Of a stretch of 64,000 nt of DNA, positions 42,505 to 51,298 are shown piece by piece. A program made the position numbers and the translations under genes. The DNA comes from Thermoanaerobaculales bacterium. GTDB lineage: Bacteria > Acidobacteriota > Thermoanaerobaculia > Thermoanaerobaculales > Sulfomarinibacteraceae. The notes beneath the pieces are model-generated. The model did no database searches and was not told where the DNA came from. It was given only the letters and a program-made list of their open reading frames with translations. Position 1 is the stretch's first letter. Every line of letters starts with the position of its first letter. The stretch spans positions 558,001-622,000 of the forward strand of contig DAOPQC010000003.1 of NCBI GenBank assembly GCA_035358815.1, in the 5' to 3' direction.

Positions 42505-44145
42505 CTACCGGCTCGCCAGCAGCTGCTCGGAGAGGGCCAGCGCACGCTCGCAGTCGGGCTGCTCCTCGAGCTTGCGGGCGAGCTCGGCGGCGGCGGCCGG
42601 GCGGAGCGCCGGGTCGGCGGCGATCGCGCCGAGCAGCGCCTCGGCGTCGTCAGGGCGGACGACCCGGTAGGCCTGGCGCTCGATCAGGGCAGGGTCCGCC
42701 GTCGTCCGATCGACCAGCACCATCGCGGTGTCGTCCCAGTAGAGGAGCGCCCACCGCTCGTCCGGGAACCACAGCGCGGAGAAGCCGCGGCGGCCGATCG
42801 TCTGCCCGTCGGGGCGCGCCACGGTGAACGGCGGGTTGTAGCGGAGCAGCGCCACCGCGACGCCGTACCGGTCGAGCATCGCCTGCCAGGCCTGCGGGTC
42901 GCTGCTGCCGAGGATGGCATGGATCTCCGCGAGCAGCGGCTCGTGGATCTCGTTGCGGTCGTCGAGGAAGGCCTTCCGCTGCGGGTAGAAGTGGCGGATC
43001 AGGAAGCCCCCGAAGCGCACGTCGTTGTAGAGCGGCGCGCCCGCGAGGCCCTGCTGCTCGATGAAGGCGAGCGCCCGCACCGGGTAGAAGCGGTCCGAGA
43101 AGGAAAGCGCCGGCCGCCGGCCGGGCTGCGCCGTCATCGAGGCCACGACCAGGGCCGCGAGGGCGGCCGCGACCAGCCGCCACGCCGGGCGGCGAGCAGC
43201 GGCGCCGCTGCGGCCGAGCGCCGGCAGCGACGCCAGCGCCGGGGCGACCGCGATCGGCAGCAGAGCGAAGAAGAGGCCGACGTTGCGGACGTAGCGCAGG
43301 GCGAGCGCGGAGGCCATCAGGAGCAGCGCCCAGCGGGCGAGCCGGCGCTCGCGCACGGCCAGTAGCGCGAGCCCCACTCCGATCGCGACGTAGAGCGGCG
43401 GCACGTCGCGGAACGTGGGCGAGATCCACTCCGGGTTGGGGATGTGGGGCAGCCCGACCAGGTGGGCAATTTCGATCGGCACCCGGTAGAGGCGCCAGCC
43501 GTAGGGGTTGAGGGCCGGCACGGCGGCCGCCACGGCGAGCCCCAACGCGCCCGAGGCGATCGGCCGGGGGCCGCGCCGCGTCCACAGCCACTGCGCCGAC
43601 TCGGCGGCCAGCAGGCCGGCGAGCAGGGGAGGCACCACCAGGATGCCGGCGTGGAGGTTGGCGCCCGCCGCCATCAGGACGCCGATCGCGAGCGGCCACC
43701 AGCGGCGGGCGCGCTCATGCCGGTGGAGGAAGATCCACACCACCGCCGGCGCGAGCAGCAGCGTCGCGAGCTCGGGCCGCAGGAAGAAGCGGATCCGGGC
43801 CCCGTACAGGCAGAGCGCGGCCAGCACCGTCGCGGCGGGCGGCGACAGGCCGCTGCGCAGGCCCCACACCAGCAGCATCACCGCCAGCGCCGCGACCATC
43901 AGCGCCCGCGTCAGCACCAGGAGCGGGGCGCCGCCGAGGCGCTCGACGGCGGCGAGCAGCACCTGGAACCCCCACTCGTGGTCGATCCACGGGGTGCCCT
44001 CGGCGGTGGTCGAGAAGGGGTCGTCGCGCGGGACCGCGCGATGGTCGAGGACCCAGTTGCCGGACGCGAGGTGCCAGCCGATCGAGGTGTTGGCGATTGC
44101 GAACGAGCCGGCGATCAGGCCGAGCGCGGCGATCACCGCCAGCAT
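42505..44145 (-). CDS. Polytopic membrane protein (GT-C-like)
   Basis: The 546-residue protein has about ten hydrophobic helices in its first 380 residues and a soluble C-terminal domain. An early loop SGNWVLDHRAVPRDDPFSTTAEGTPWIDHEWGFQ is acidic and conserved-looking, like the first loop of lipid-linked-sugar GT-C glycosyltransferases, with Asp/Glu that could be catalytic. The enzyme activity is inferred, not shown. It lies 31 nt after def on the same strand. Confidence 0.7.
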   Translation of the reverse strand: MLAVIAALGLIAGSFAIANTSIGWHLASGNWVLDHRAVPRDDPFSTTAEGTPWIDHEWGFQVLLAAVERLGGAPLLVLTRALMVAALAVMLLVWGLRSGLSPPAATVLAALCLYGARIRFFLRPELATLLLAPAVVWIFLHRHERARRWWPLAIGVLMAAGANLHAGILVVPPLLAGLLAAESAQWLWTRRGPRPIASGALGLAVAAAVPALNPYGWRLYRVPIEIAHLVGLPHIPNPEWISPTFRDVPPLYVAIGVGLALLAVRERRLARWALLLMASALALRYVRNVGLFFALLPIAVAPALASLPALGRSGAAARRPAWRLVAAALAALVVASMTAQPGRRPALSFSDRFYPVRALAFIEQQGLAGAPLYNDVRFGGFLIRHFYPQRKAFLDDRNEIHEPLLAEIHAILGSSDPQAWQAMLDRYGVAVALLRYNPPFTVARPDGQTIGRRGFSALWFPDERWALLYWDDTAMVLVDRTTADPALIERQAYRVVRPDDAEALLGAIAADPALRPAAAAELARKLEEQPDCERALALSEQLLASR

Positions 44146-44176
44146 CGCCCAGGGTGGGCGATCGGGGGCTGCTGCG

Positions 44177-44737
44177 TCAGTCGTCGTGCCGGCCTCCGTC
44201 GAGTACGTAGCGCTCCCACTCGGGCTCGAAGGCGAGCGACGCAGGGGAGGCCATTCGGTCGAGGAACACGATGCCGTCGAGGTGATCGTACTCGTGCTGG
44301 AGGACCCGGGCGTGGAAGGAGTCGGCGGTCAGCGAGATCGCCTCCCCGTCGATGGCGCGCCCCTTGAGCTTGACGCGCTCGGCTCGCGGCACCAGCCCGC
44401 GCAGGCCCGGGATCGACAGGCAGCCCTCCCAGCCCTCGATCAGCAGGTCGCCGATGGCGCGGATCTCGGGGTTGACGATCACCGTCGGCGCGAGCTCGTC
44501 GCGGTCGTCGGCCGACGGCAGCCAGTAGGCGAACAGGCGCAGCGGCTCCGCCACCTGCGGCGCTGCAAGGCCGACCCCCTCGCCCTCGAGCATGGTGCGG
44601 ACGAGAGCGTCGCCGAGCTCCTTGAGGCGGCCACTGCCGAACCACTCCTCGGGCACCGGCTCGGCGGTGGCTCGCAGCACCGGATGGCCGAGGCGGACGA
44701 TCTCGAGCAGGCGCGCGGCTGCCGGGTCCGTGATCAC
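44177..44737 (-). CDS. def: Peptide deformylase
   Basis: Def removes the formyl group from nascent proteins. The 186-residue metalloenzyme has all three family motifs: GVGLAAPQ (54-61), EGCLSIP (104-110) and HEYDH (148-152), giving the Cys-His-His metal site and the catalytic Glu. The start is GTG at 44737, three bases past the upstream gene's stop, with no ribosome site, so coupling is likely. fmt, often next to def, is absent. Confidence 0.96.
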   Translation of the reverse strand: MITDPAAARLLEIVRLGHPVLRATAEPVPEEWFGSGRLKELGDALVRTMLEGEGVGLAAPQVAEPLRLFAYWLPSADDRDELAPTVIVNPEIRAIGDLLIEGWEGCLSIPGLRGLVPRAERVKLKGRAIDGEAISLTADSFHARVLQHEYDHLDGIVFLDRMASPASLAFEPEWERYVLDGGRHDD

Positions 44738-44740
44738 GGC

Positions 44741-45073
44741 TCAACCGCAGCTGCAGCCGCTGCACCCTCCCGACTCGGGCAGGTCGGGGCGGTTGGGGTT
44801 GTCGACGGTGAAGCCGGCGCCGCGGCCGTCCTCGACGAAGTCGACGGTCGCGCCTGCCAGGTGGGGCGCGCTGTGCGGGTCGACCAGCACCTTGAGGTCG
44901 CCGCTCTCCACCACGGTGTCCCCCTCGCGCTCCTCGTCGAAGGTGAAGCCGTAGGAGAAGCCGCCACAGCCCACGCCCTCGATGTACATCCGGAGCTCCT
45001 TGCCGGTGGACTCGGGCATCTGCCGGGCGTAGTCCTTGACCTTCTCGATGGCTCGCTCGGAAAACGAGATCAT
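44741..45073 (-). CDS. erpA: A-type iron-sulfur carrier (IscA/ErpA family)
   Basis: The 110-residue protein delivers Fe-S clusters to apo-proteins. Cys36 in GVGCGGFSYG and a C-terminal cysteine cluster CSGCSCG (Cys104, 107, 109) fit the family, although the usual spacing is CxC and here an extra Cys precedes it. ATG at 45073 follows GGGGAGGG. It leads the def gene on the same strand. ErpA, IscA and SufA cannot be told apart by sequence alone. Confidence 0.88.
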   Translation of the reverse strand: MISFSERAIEKVKDYARQMPESTGKELRMYIEGVGCGGFSYGFTFDEEREGDTVVESGDLKVLVDPHSAPHLAGATVDFVEDGRGAGFTVDNPNRPDLPESGGCSGCSCG

Positions 45074-45146
45074 GGTTCCCTCCCCGCGACCAACGTGCAA
45101 CCCGGCAGGGCCTCGCCCCTATTCCGCCCCTCGCCCGGGCGGGGCC

Positions 45147-46091
45147 TCACTCGACACCCCGCGCGGCCAGCCAGCGCTCGGCCTCGATCGCGGCCATGCA
45201 GCCGGTGCCGGCCGCCGTGATCGCCTGGCGGTAGTGCGCGTCCTGGACGTCGCCGCAGGCCCAAACGCCGTCGACCGAGGTGCGGGTCGTGCCAGCGACG
45301 GTGGTGATGTAGCCGACCTCGTCCATGGCGACCTTGCCCCGGAAGACGTCGGTGTTGGGCCGGTGGCCGATGGCGACGAAGACGCCCTGCGTCGCCAGCT
45401 CGCGCTCGCCGCCGGTGACGGTGTCCCGGAGGCGGACCGCGGTGACGCCGCCCTGGCGGGTGCCGATCACCTCGGTGACCACCGAGTTCCACGCGAACTC
45501 GAGCTTCGGGTTGGCGAAGGCCCGTTGCTGCATGATCCTCGAGGCCCGCAGCTCGGCGCGGCGATGGATGACCGTCACCTTGGTCGCGAACCGGGTGAGG
45601 AAGATCGCCTCCTCGATCGCGGTGTCGCCGCCGCCGACCACCACCACCTCCTTGTCGCGGAAGAAGAAGCCGTCGCAGGTCGCGCACGCCGACACCCCAT
45701 AGCCCATCAGCTCGGCCTCCGAGGGCAGGCCGAGCAGCCTGGCCGAGGCGCCGGAGGCGATGATCAGGGCGTCGCAGGTCCACTCCCCGCTCTGCGTGGT
45801 GCGGACCTCGAACGGCCGCCGGTCGAGCTCGACCGAGGTGACGTCGTCGAACAGCAGCCTGGCGCCGAAGCGCTCGACCTGGGCCTTGGTGCGCTGCATC
45901 AGCTCGGGGCCGAGGATGCCCTCGGGGAAGCCGGGGAAGTTCTCGACCTCGGTGGTGATCGTGAGCTGGCCCCCCGGCTGCATGCCCTCGAAGACCACCG
46001 GCGCGAGGCCGGCGCGCGCCGTGTAGAGGGCGGCGGTGAGGCCTGCCGGCCCGGAGCCGACGATCAGGACCTTGCTGTGCTGCGCTGCCAT
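45147..46091 (-). CDS. trxB: Thioredoxin reductase
   Basis: TrxB transfers electrons from NADPH through FAD to thioredoxin. The 314-residue protein has an FAD dinucleotide fold VGSGPAGLTAALYTARAG, the redox pair CATC (Cys136, Cys139), the NADPH loop VVVGGGDTAIEEA with the following HRR (IHRRAELRAS) that fits NADPH, and the C-terminal GVWACGDVQDAHYRQAITAAGTGCMAA. ATG at 46091 has GGAG seven nt upstream. It starts the trxB-erpA-def minus-strand group and diverges from the lytic transglycosylase. Confidence 0.96.
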   Translation of the reverse strand: MAAQHSKVLIVGSGPAGLTAALYTARAGLAPVVFEGMQPGGQLTITTEVENFPGFPEGILGPELMQRTKAQVERFGARLLFDDVTSVELDRRPFEVRTTQSGEWTCDALIIASGASARLLGLPSEAELMGYGVSACATCDGFFFRDKEVVVVGGGDTAIEEAIFLTRFATKVTVIHRRAELRASRIMQQRAFANPKLEFAWNSVVTEVIGTRQGGVTAVRLRDTVTGGERELATQGVFVAIGHRPNTDVFRGKVAMDEVGYITTVAGTTRTSVDGVWACGDVQDAHYRQAITAAGTGCMAAIEAERWLAARGVE

Positions 46092-46278
46092 CGCGAGCTC
46101 CTTGTCGGACCGGGCGCTGCGCGGCAAGCGCCCCGCCCGCGCCGCGGGGCGGGCCCGGGATCGCACCGCCCGCGCAGCCTGCCGCCGCGCGGCCGCCGGG
46201 CGACTCTGCATTATCCACGAAACCGGGGCCCGGGCAACCGGCTGCGGTCGGCGGCCAGTAGTGGTAGAAAGGAAAGGA

Positions 46279-48558
46279 GTGAGGACGACGCGTCTCTGCT
46301 GGCTGGTCGCAGCCGCAGTGTCCGTGACCACGTGTCTTCATGCCAGCCTGGTGGAGCTGGCGGAGAGCGGGCAGTGGGAGCGGCTGCTGCTGGTCGCGAA
46401 CCGGCGCGCCGAGCAGCTCCCGCTGCCGCCCGAGGAGGCCCTGGTGGCCGCGGCGGCGGCGCGAGCCCTCGGCGATCGCCCGGCGGAGCTCCGGCACCTG
46501 CGGCGGGCCGCCGAGGGCGGGCCGCTCGCCGACGTCGCCCGCGTCGAGCTGGCCGAGGCGCTGGTCGATGGCGACCCGGCGCAGGCGCTCGACCTGGCCG
46601 TGCCGTACGTGCTCCGGGCGGCGACCCGGCCGCTGCGGGACGCGGCGGTCGCCGTGGCGGCCGAGGCGCTGGGGCGCAGTGGGGACGCGGATGCCCGCAC
46701 GGCGGTCGAGCGGTCGCTGCGCGGGCTGCCGGCCGAGCAGCGCCGGCGGCTCGAGCTGGGGCTGGCGCGGGGCGAGGCCGCCGCAGGACGGGCGCGGCTC
46801 GTCCGCCTGCTCGCCTCATCGGCCGCCGACCTGACGGCGCTGGACGCCGCGCGCGCGCTGCAGGCGCTCGGCGGCCTCACCGCCGAGGAGCGCTGGCTGG
46901 TGGCCAGGAGCCTGTTCCAGCACGCCCTCTACCGCGAGGCGGAGCCGATCCTGGAGGGGCTGGACGGGGTGGCGAGCCGCGCCATCCCGTCGTGGGAGGT
47001 CGCCTTCCTCACCGGCCGGTGCGCCTTCCGCGAGGGCCGCTTCGACGAGGCCGCCGCCCGCTACCGGGTCGCGGCGGGCCGGGCGCCCGGCGTCGAGCGG
47101 CGAGCCGAGATAGAGCTCCACCTGGCGCGCGCCCACGAGCTGGCGGGCCGGCTCGACCAGGCGGTCGAGGCCGCGGTGCGCGCGGTGGCGACCCGGCCCG
47201 ACGACGACCGGCGCCTCTACCTCGCCCGGGTCCGGCTCCGGCTCGACCAGCCGGAGCGCGCGGCCGCGGGCATCCAGCAGCTGCGCGGCCGCAGCGCGCG
47301 GGCGCGCGGCGAGCTGCTGCTCGCCGCCTACGACCTGCGCCGGGAGCGATGGGAGGCGGCGCGGCGGCGCCTCGAGGCGATCCGGCGCGGGCCGGCTCGG
47401 GGGCCGGCGGCGGTCCTGGCCGCCGGCCTGGCAGCCGATGCGGGGGATGCGGCGGCGGCGATGCGCCTGCTCGACGAGGCCGCCGCCGAGCTCGACCCGT
47501 TCTGGGCGGAGCGCGCCCGGGCCCAGATGGCGCGGCTCGAGGGGGGCGTGGTCGGGGCGTGGCGGGAGCGCTGTGCGCGGGCGGCGGCGACGGCCGACCC
47601 GGCGTCCCGCCGGCGGGCGCTGGCGCGGTGGGCGGCGCTCGAGATCGATGGCGAGGCGCTCGCCCGGCTCCGGCAGGAGATCGGCGCGGCCGCCGGGCTG
47701 CTCGAGGAGGGGGCGGCGCCGTCCTTCCCCGAGGGCCTCGCCGGCCGGCTGTGGCGCGGCGGGCTCCGCCGGACCGCAGTCCGCTGGGACCCGGCCGGCT
47801 TTCCGATGCGCAGCGCGGCCGAGGCGCTGTGGTCGGCGCAGCAGCTGCACGCGTTCGGCGCTCCCGACCGCGGCCTGCGTGCCGCCGACGCGGCGTGGCG
47901 GATCGCCGGATCGGACCTGCCGGCGCGCGCCTACCCGGAGCGCCTGCAGCGCGCCATGAACCCGCTGCCCTTCCCGGAGCAGACCTGGCGCTCGGCGGTC
48001 GAGAGCGCGGTGCCGTGGACGCTGGTCAGCGGGGTCGCGCGCGAGGAGTCGCGGTGGGATGCCGCGGCGATCTCGGGGGTCGGGGCGCGCGGGCTGATGC
48101 AGCTGATGCCGGGCACCGCGGCCGAGGTCGCGGCGCGGCGCGGCCTGCCGCCGCCGGCCCTCGAGTCGCTCTTCGATCCCGAGCTCAGCCTCGAGCTGGG
48201 GGCGCACGAGCTGGGGCGGCTGTACGGGGCGTTCGCCGGCCAGCCGGCGCCGGTCGCGGCGGCCTACAACGCGGGCGAGGCCCAGGCCCGGCTGTGGCTG
48301 GCCGAGTGCGGCACGCCGTGCCCGAGCGAGCGGTACGTGGTCAGCATCAGCTTCGGCGTCACCTCGCGGTACGCGCGGGACGTGCTGGCCGCGGCCGCCG
48401 CCTACGCCGACCTCTACGGCCCGACCCCGCTCCTGGCTCCGCAGGAGGCGGGGGCCCCGGGACCGCCGGCCGCGCCGCCCGGGCTCACCAGCGGTGGAAC
48501 CGGGTCACCTCGAGCTGCTCGGCCGCCGCGTCGAGCCACCGCTCGATCTCGCCGTTGA
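46279..48558 (+). CDS. Soluble lytic murein transglycosylase (GH23) with long helical domain
   Basis: The 759-residue secreted protein has a signal peptide (LCWLVAAAVSVTTCLHA), about 500 residues of TPR-like alpha-superhelix and a C-terminal SLT domain. The catalytic Glu is in SGVAREESRWDAAAISGVGARGLMQLMPGTAAEVA, with AAYNAGEAQARLWLAEC farther on. It cleaves peptidoglycan glycan strands with a 1,6-anhydro product. GTG at 46279 follows AAAGGAAAGGA. The last 74 nt overlap the 3' end of the opposite-strand SurA-like gene, and the tail encoded there looks like an unconserved Arg/Pro/Ser run. Confidence 0.87.
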   Translation: MRTTRLCWLVAAAVSVTTCLHASLVELAESGQWERLLLVANRRAEQLPLPPEEALVAAAAARALGDRPAELRHLRRAAEGGPLADVARVELAEALVDGDPAQALDLAVPYVLRAATRPLRDAAVAVAAEALGRSGDADARTAVERSLRGLPAEQRRRLELGLARGEAAAGRARLVRLLASSAADLTALDAARALQALGGLTAEERWLVARSLFQHALYREAEPILEGLDGVASRAIPSWEVAFLTGRCAFREGRFDEAAARYRVAAGRAPGVERRAEIELHLARAHELAGRLDQAVEAAVRAVATRPDDDRRLYLARVRLRLDQPERAAAGIQQLRGRSARARGELLLAAYDLRRERWEAARRRLEAIRRGPARGPAAVLAAGLAADAGDAAAAMRLLDEAAAELDPFWAERARAQMARLEGGVVGAWRERCARAAATADPASRRRALARWAALEIDGEALARLRQEIGAAAGLLEEGAAPSFPEGLAGRLWRGGLRRTAVRWDPAGFPMRSAAEALWSAQQLHAFGAPDRGLRAADAAWRIAGSDLPARAYPERLQRAMNPLPFPEQTWRSAVESAVPWTLVSGVAREESRWDAAAISGVGARGLMQLMPGTAAEVAARRGLPPPALESLFDPELSLELGAHELGRLYGAFAGQPAPVAAAYNAGEAQARLWLAECGTPCPSERYVVSISFGVTSRYARDVLAAAAAYADLYGPTPLLAPQEAGAPGPPAAPPGLTSGGTGSPRAARPPRRATARSRR

Positions 48559-49123
48559 GCTTTCGCTCCGCGAGCAGCAGGTGCAGCTGCTCCTGCACCT
48601 CCTCGAAGGGCGGGGCGGTCTCGCCGGCGCCCTCGATCGGGCGGGCCACCAGCTCCTGGTAGGCCGCCCTCACCTCCTCCGTGCCGACCCGAACCCGGGG
48701 CCGCAGGCGCTGCTCGATGAAGGCGCCGACCGCGGCCACCCGCAGCGCGAGCTCGTCGAGATCGGCTGCGGTGAGCCCGCTCGCCGCGAGCGCGGGCGCG
48801 ACCGCCTCCTCGCCGCCGGCCCTCTCCACGAGGGTGGCGCGGGACGCCGCGACGTCGATGTCGAGGCGGTACAGGGTCCCCGACGCCTCGAGGTCGCGGA
48901 ACTGCAGCTCGAGGCGAATCCGCGCCTCGAGCAGCCGCGCACCGAGGTCCTCGGCCGTCTCCGCCGGGCCCGGATCGACGAGCCGGACCAGCGCGGCGAG
49001 GTGGAGATCGCTGCGCAGGATCGGGGTGTCGCCGACCGCCGCGACGACCTCGTCGATGGTCTCGGCTGCGGCGGGCAAAGTGCACAGAATGAGGGAGATC
49101 GCGGTCAAGATGGCAGGCTTCAC
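48485..49123 (-). CDS. SurA-like periplasmic chaperone without PPIase domain
   Basis: The 212-residue protein has a signal peptide (LTAISLILCTLPAAA) and then the SurA/parvulin-like chaperone start ETIDEVVAAVGDTPILRSDLHL. The remaining helices resemble the SurA N-terminal domain; no parvulin domain is present, so it should only hold or deliver outer-membrane proteins. GTG at 49123 follows a palindromic -10 directly, so the mRNA is likely leaderless. Its end overlaps the convergent transglycosylase by 74 nt. Confidence 0.8.
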   Translation of the reverse strand: MKPAILTAISLILCTLPAAAETIDEVVAAVGDTPILRSDLHLAALVRLVDPGPAETAEDLGARLLEARIRLELQFRDLEASGTLYRLDIDVAASRATLVERAGGEEAVAPALAASGLTAADLDELALRVAAVGAFIEQRLRPRVRVGTEEVRAAYQELVARPIEGAGETAPPFEEVQEQLHLLLAERKLNGEIERWLDAAAEQLEVTRFHRW

Positions 49124-49124
49124 G

Positions 49125-49141
49125 GCTGCTATGATAGCAGC
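49125..49141. promoter_or_regulatory. Palindromic bidirectional promoter between the SurA-like gene and rsmI
   Basis: GCTGCTAT-G-ATAGCAGC is a perfect 17-bp palindrome. Read on plus it gives TGCTATGAT (49127-49135), 6 nt before the rsmI GTG; read on minus it gives TGCTATCAT, 7 nt before the SurA-like GTG. Only 18 bp separate the start codons, so no room remains for ribosome sites. Confidence 0.7.
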
Positions 49142-50017
49142 GTGACGGAGCAGCCGGGCGAGCCGGGGACCCTGTGGATCGTGGCCACGCCGATCGGCAC
49201 CCTCGAGGACCTCTCCCCGAGGGCGCGGCGGATCCTCGCCGAGGCGCAGATCATCCTCGCCGAGGATACCCGGGTGACCCGGGGGCTGCTCGCGCATGCC
49301 GGGGTCGCGACCGGCCGCCGGCTGCGCTCGTTCCACGACCACAACGAGCGGGAGCGGGTCCCGTGGGTGGTCGAGGAGCTGCGGCAGGGGCGGTCGGTGG
49401 CGCTGGTCAGCGACGCCGGCACGCCGGCGATCTCCGACCCCGGCTTCGTGCTGGTCCGGGAAGCGCGCGCCGCCGGGATCGCGGTCGCCAGCGTGCCCGG
49501 CCCCTCGGCGTTCACCGCCGCGCTGGCGGCGGCCGGGCAGCCGCCGTTGCCGGCGGTGCTGGCGGGGTTCCTGCCGCCGCAGCGCGCCGCCCGCCGCCGC
49601 CGGATCGCCGAGCTCGCTGGGTGGTCCGGGACCGTGGCGTTTCCGCTGTCGCCCCACCGGCTGGGTGAGGAGCTGGCGGACCTGGCCGCCGGCCTCGGCG
49701 AGGGCCGGCCGGCGACCCTGCTCGCCGAGCTCAGCAAGCTCCACGAGCGCGCCCTGACCGGCACCCTCGGCGAGCTCGCCCGCTCGAGAGAGTGCGCCTC
49801 GCCGCGCGGCGAGTACATGATCGTGGTCGGCCCGCCCGCCGCGGCCCCGGCTCGCGCCGCGACGGCCGCCGAGGTTCGGCAGGCGTACGAGGAGGCGGCG
49901 GCCCGCGGCCGCGGCCGCCGGGAGGCGCTGCGGGAGACGGCGCGGCGGCTCGGGATCGGCCGTCGTGAGGTCTTCGCGAGGCTCCTCGAAGATGAGAGAG
50001 AGGATCTGCCCAGGTAG
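49142..50017 (+). CDS. rsmI: 16S rRNA (cytidine1402-2'-O)-methyltransferase
   Basis: RsmI methylates the 2'-hydroxyl of C1402 in the 16S decoding centre. The 291-residue SAM-dependent tetrapyrrole-methylase-fold protein has GTLWIVATPIGTLEDLSPRA, AEDTRVTRGLL, ALVSDAGTPAISDPGFVLV and SVPGPSAFTAALAAAG. The start is GTG at 49142, which is leaderless in layout. No neighbour in sense; the SurA-like gene diverges. Confidence 0.95.
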   Translation: MTEQPGEPGTLWIVATPIGTLEDLSPRARRILAEAQIILAEDTRVTRGLLAHAGVATGRRLRSFHDHNERERVPWVVEELRQGRSVALVSDAGTPAISDPGFVLVREARAAGIAVASVPGPSAFTAALAAAGQPPLPAVLAGFLPPQRAARRRRIAELAGWSGTVAFPLSPHRLGEELADLAAGLGEGRPATLLAELSKLHERALTGTLGELARSRECASPRGEYMIVVGPPAAAPARAATAAEVRQAYEEAAARGRGRREALRETARRLGIGRREVFARLLEDEREDLPR

Positions 50018-50081
50018 CCGCGGCTGAAACCGGGGCCGCCGAGGGCGGGCCTGCGCGCGGCCGGAGAACCCCTGCTGTCTG

Positions 50082-50090
50082 TGATACTCT
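50082..50090 (+). promoter_or_regulatory. Extended -10 of the solute-binding protein gene (TGATACTCT)
   Basis: TGATACTCT lies 26 nt before the ATG at 50117, whose leader holds a GGAGGTGG ribosome site. Here a normal leader follows the same promoter motif. Confidence 0.5.
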
Positions 50091-50116
50091 CACTGGGCAC
50101 GGGTGGAGGTGGCACC

Positions 50117-51292
50117 ATGGCACGGCGATGCGGCGCCGCAGTCCTGTTGGCCGTAGCACTGACCCTGCTGGCCGCCGGTTGCGGCACCAAGCCCGTGGTC
50201 GGGGTGCTGCTGCCGTCGACGGGCGAGGCCGGGACCTACGGCGAGTCGATCGAGAGCGGGATCCGGCTGGCGGTCACCGTGTACCGCGAGAAGAGCCTCC
50301 TCCCCAGGGGCTTCGAGGTGGTGTGGGCGGACTCGGCTTCGGACCCCGCCCGGGCGGTGACGGAGCTGAAGAAGATGGTCCGCGACCGCGGCGCTCGCCT
50401 GGTGATCGGCGGTGCGACCAGCGCCGAGGCGAGGGCCATCCTGCCGGAGCTCGAGCGGCTCGGCGTGGTCTGCCTGTCACCGTCGGCGTCGGCCCCCGAT
50501 CTCGCGAAGCAGTCCAGCCTGTTCTTCAGGATCTATCCCTCGGATGAGCTCGAGGGGCACACCGCGGCGACCTTCCTCTATGAGCGTCTCGGGCAGAAGC
50601 AGGTGGTCGTCTACCAGGGCAACGACGAGTACGTCCGGGGCATCGAGCCGGCGTTCCGCAAGCAGTTCGAGGACGCGCTTCGCGGCTCGGTGGCCGCCGT
50701 GATCTCGCTTGATGAGGCCGGGTGGCGCGAGCGCTCGGCGCTCGCTCTCAACTCGACCGGGGTCGGGGCGGTCTACGTCGTCGGCTTCGCCGGGGAGACC
50801 CTGGAGGTTCTCAGGCACCTCGCGGAGCAGCAGTTCGCCGGCCGGGTGGTGGCCTCCTCGGCGTTCTACTCCACCCAGGTGATCCGCGAGGCCGGGCCGC
50901 TCGCCGAGGGCGTCCTGTTCCCGCTGCCGCCCTTCGACCGGACCTCGGAGAAGGAGCCGGTGCTGAGCTTCGTCAACCGCTACATGGACGCCTACAACCG
51001 GGCGCCGGACGTGTTCGCGGCCCACGGCTACGATGCCATGCGCTACACCATCGAGGTCATGCGGCTGGCCCCCGGCCAGCTCACCGAGATCCGCCAGGGG
51101 ATGCAGTTCGGGGTGAGGGACTTCATGGGCGTGACCGGGCCGATCGTGTTCGACGACTTCGGCGGGGTCAAGCACTACCCGAAGATGTTCGTGGTCAAGG
51201 GAGGCCAGGTCCTGAGCTACGAGCGCTGGCTGGAAGGCGAACGGTCGAGGATCTTCCGCGACGTTCAGGACATACTCTTCAACAAGGGCTGA
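50117..51292 (+). CDS. Branched-chain-amino-acid-type periplasmic ligand-binding lipoprotein
   Basis: The 391-residue protein has a lipobox LLAAGC and a Leu/Ile/Val-binding (type I periplasmic) fold: VVGVLLPSTGEAGTYGESIESGIRLAV, GARLVIGGATSAEARAI and CLSPSASAPDLAKQSSLFFRIYPSD. No permease or ATPase of the LIV type is close, so it may act as a sensor or a stand-alone carrier. ATG at 50117 has GGAGG. It precedes wzm by 6 nt and may share its transcript, an unusual link. Confidence 0.85.
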   Translation: MARRCGAAVLLAVALTLLAAGCGTKPVVGVLLPSTGEAGTYGESIESGIRLAVTVYREKSLLPRGFEVVWADSASDPARAVTELKKMVRDRGARLVIGGATSAEARAILPELERLGVVCLSPSASAPDLAKQSSLFFRIYPSDELEGHTAATFLYERLGQKQVVVYQGNDEYVRGIEPAFRKQFEDALRGSVAAVISLDEAGWRERSALALNSTGVGAVYVVGFAGETLEVLRHLAEQQFAGRVVASSAFYSTQVIREAGPLAEGVLFPLPPFDRTSEKEPVLSFVNRYMDAYNRAPDVFAAHGYDAMRYTIEVMRLAPGQLTEIRQGMQFGVRDFMGVTGPIVFDDFGGVKHYPKMFVVKGGQVLSYERWLEGERSRIFRDVQDILFNKG

Positions 51293-51298
51293 GCCGCG

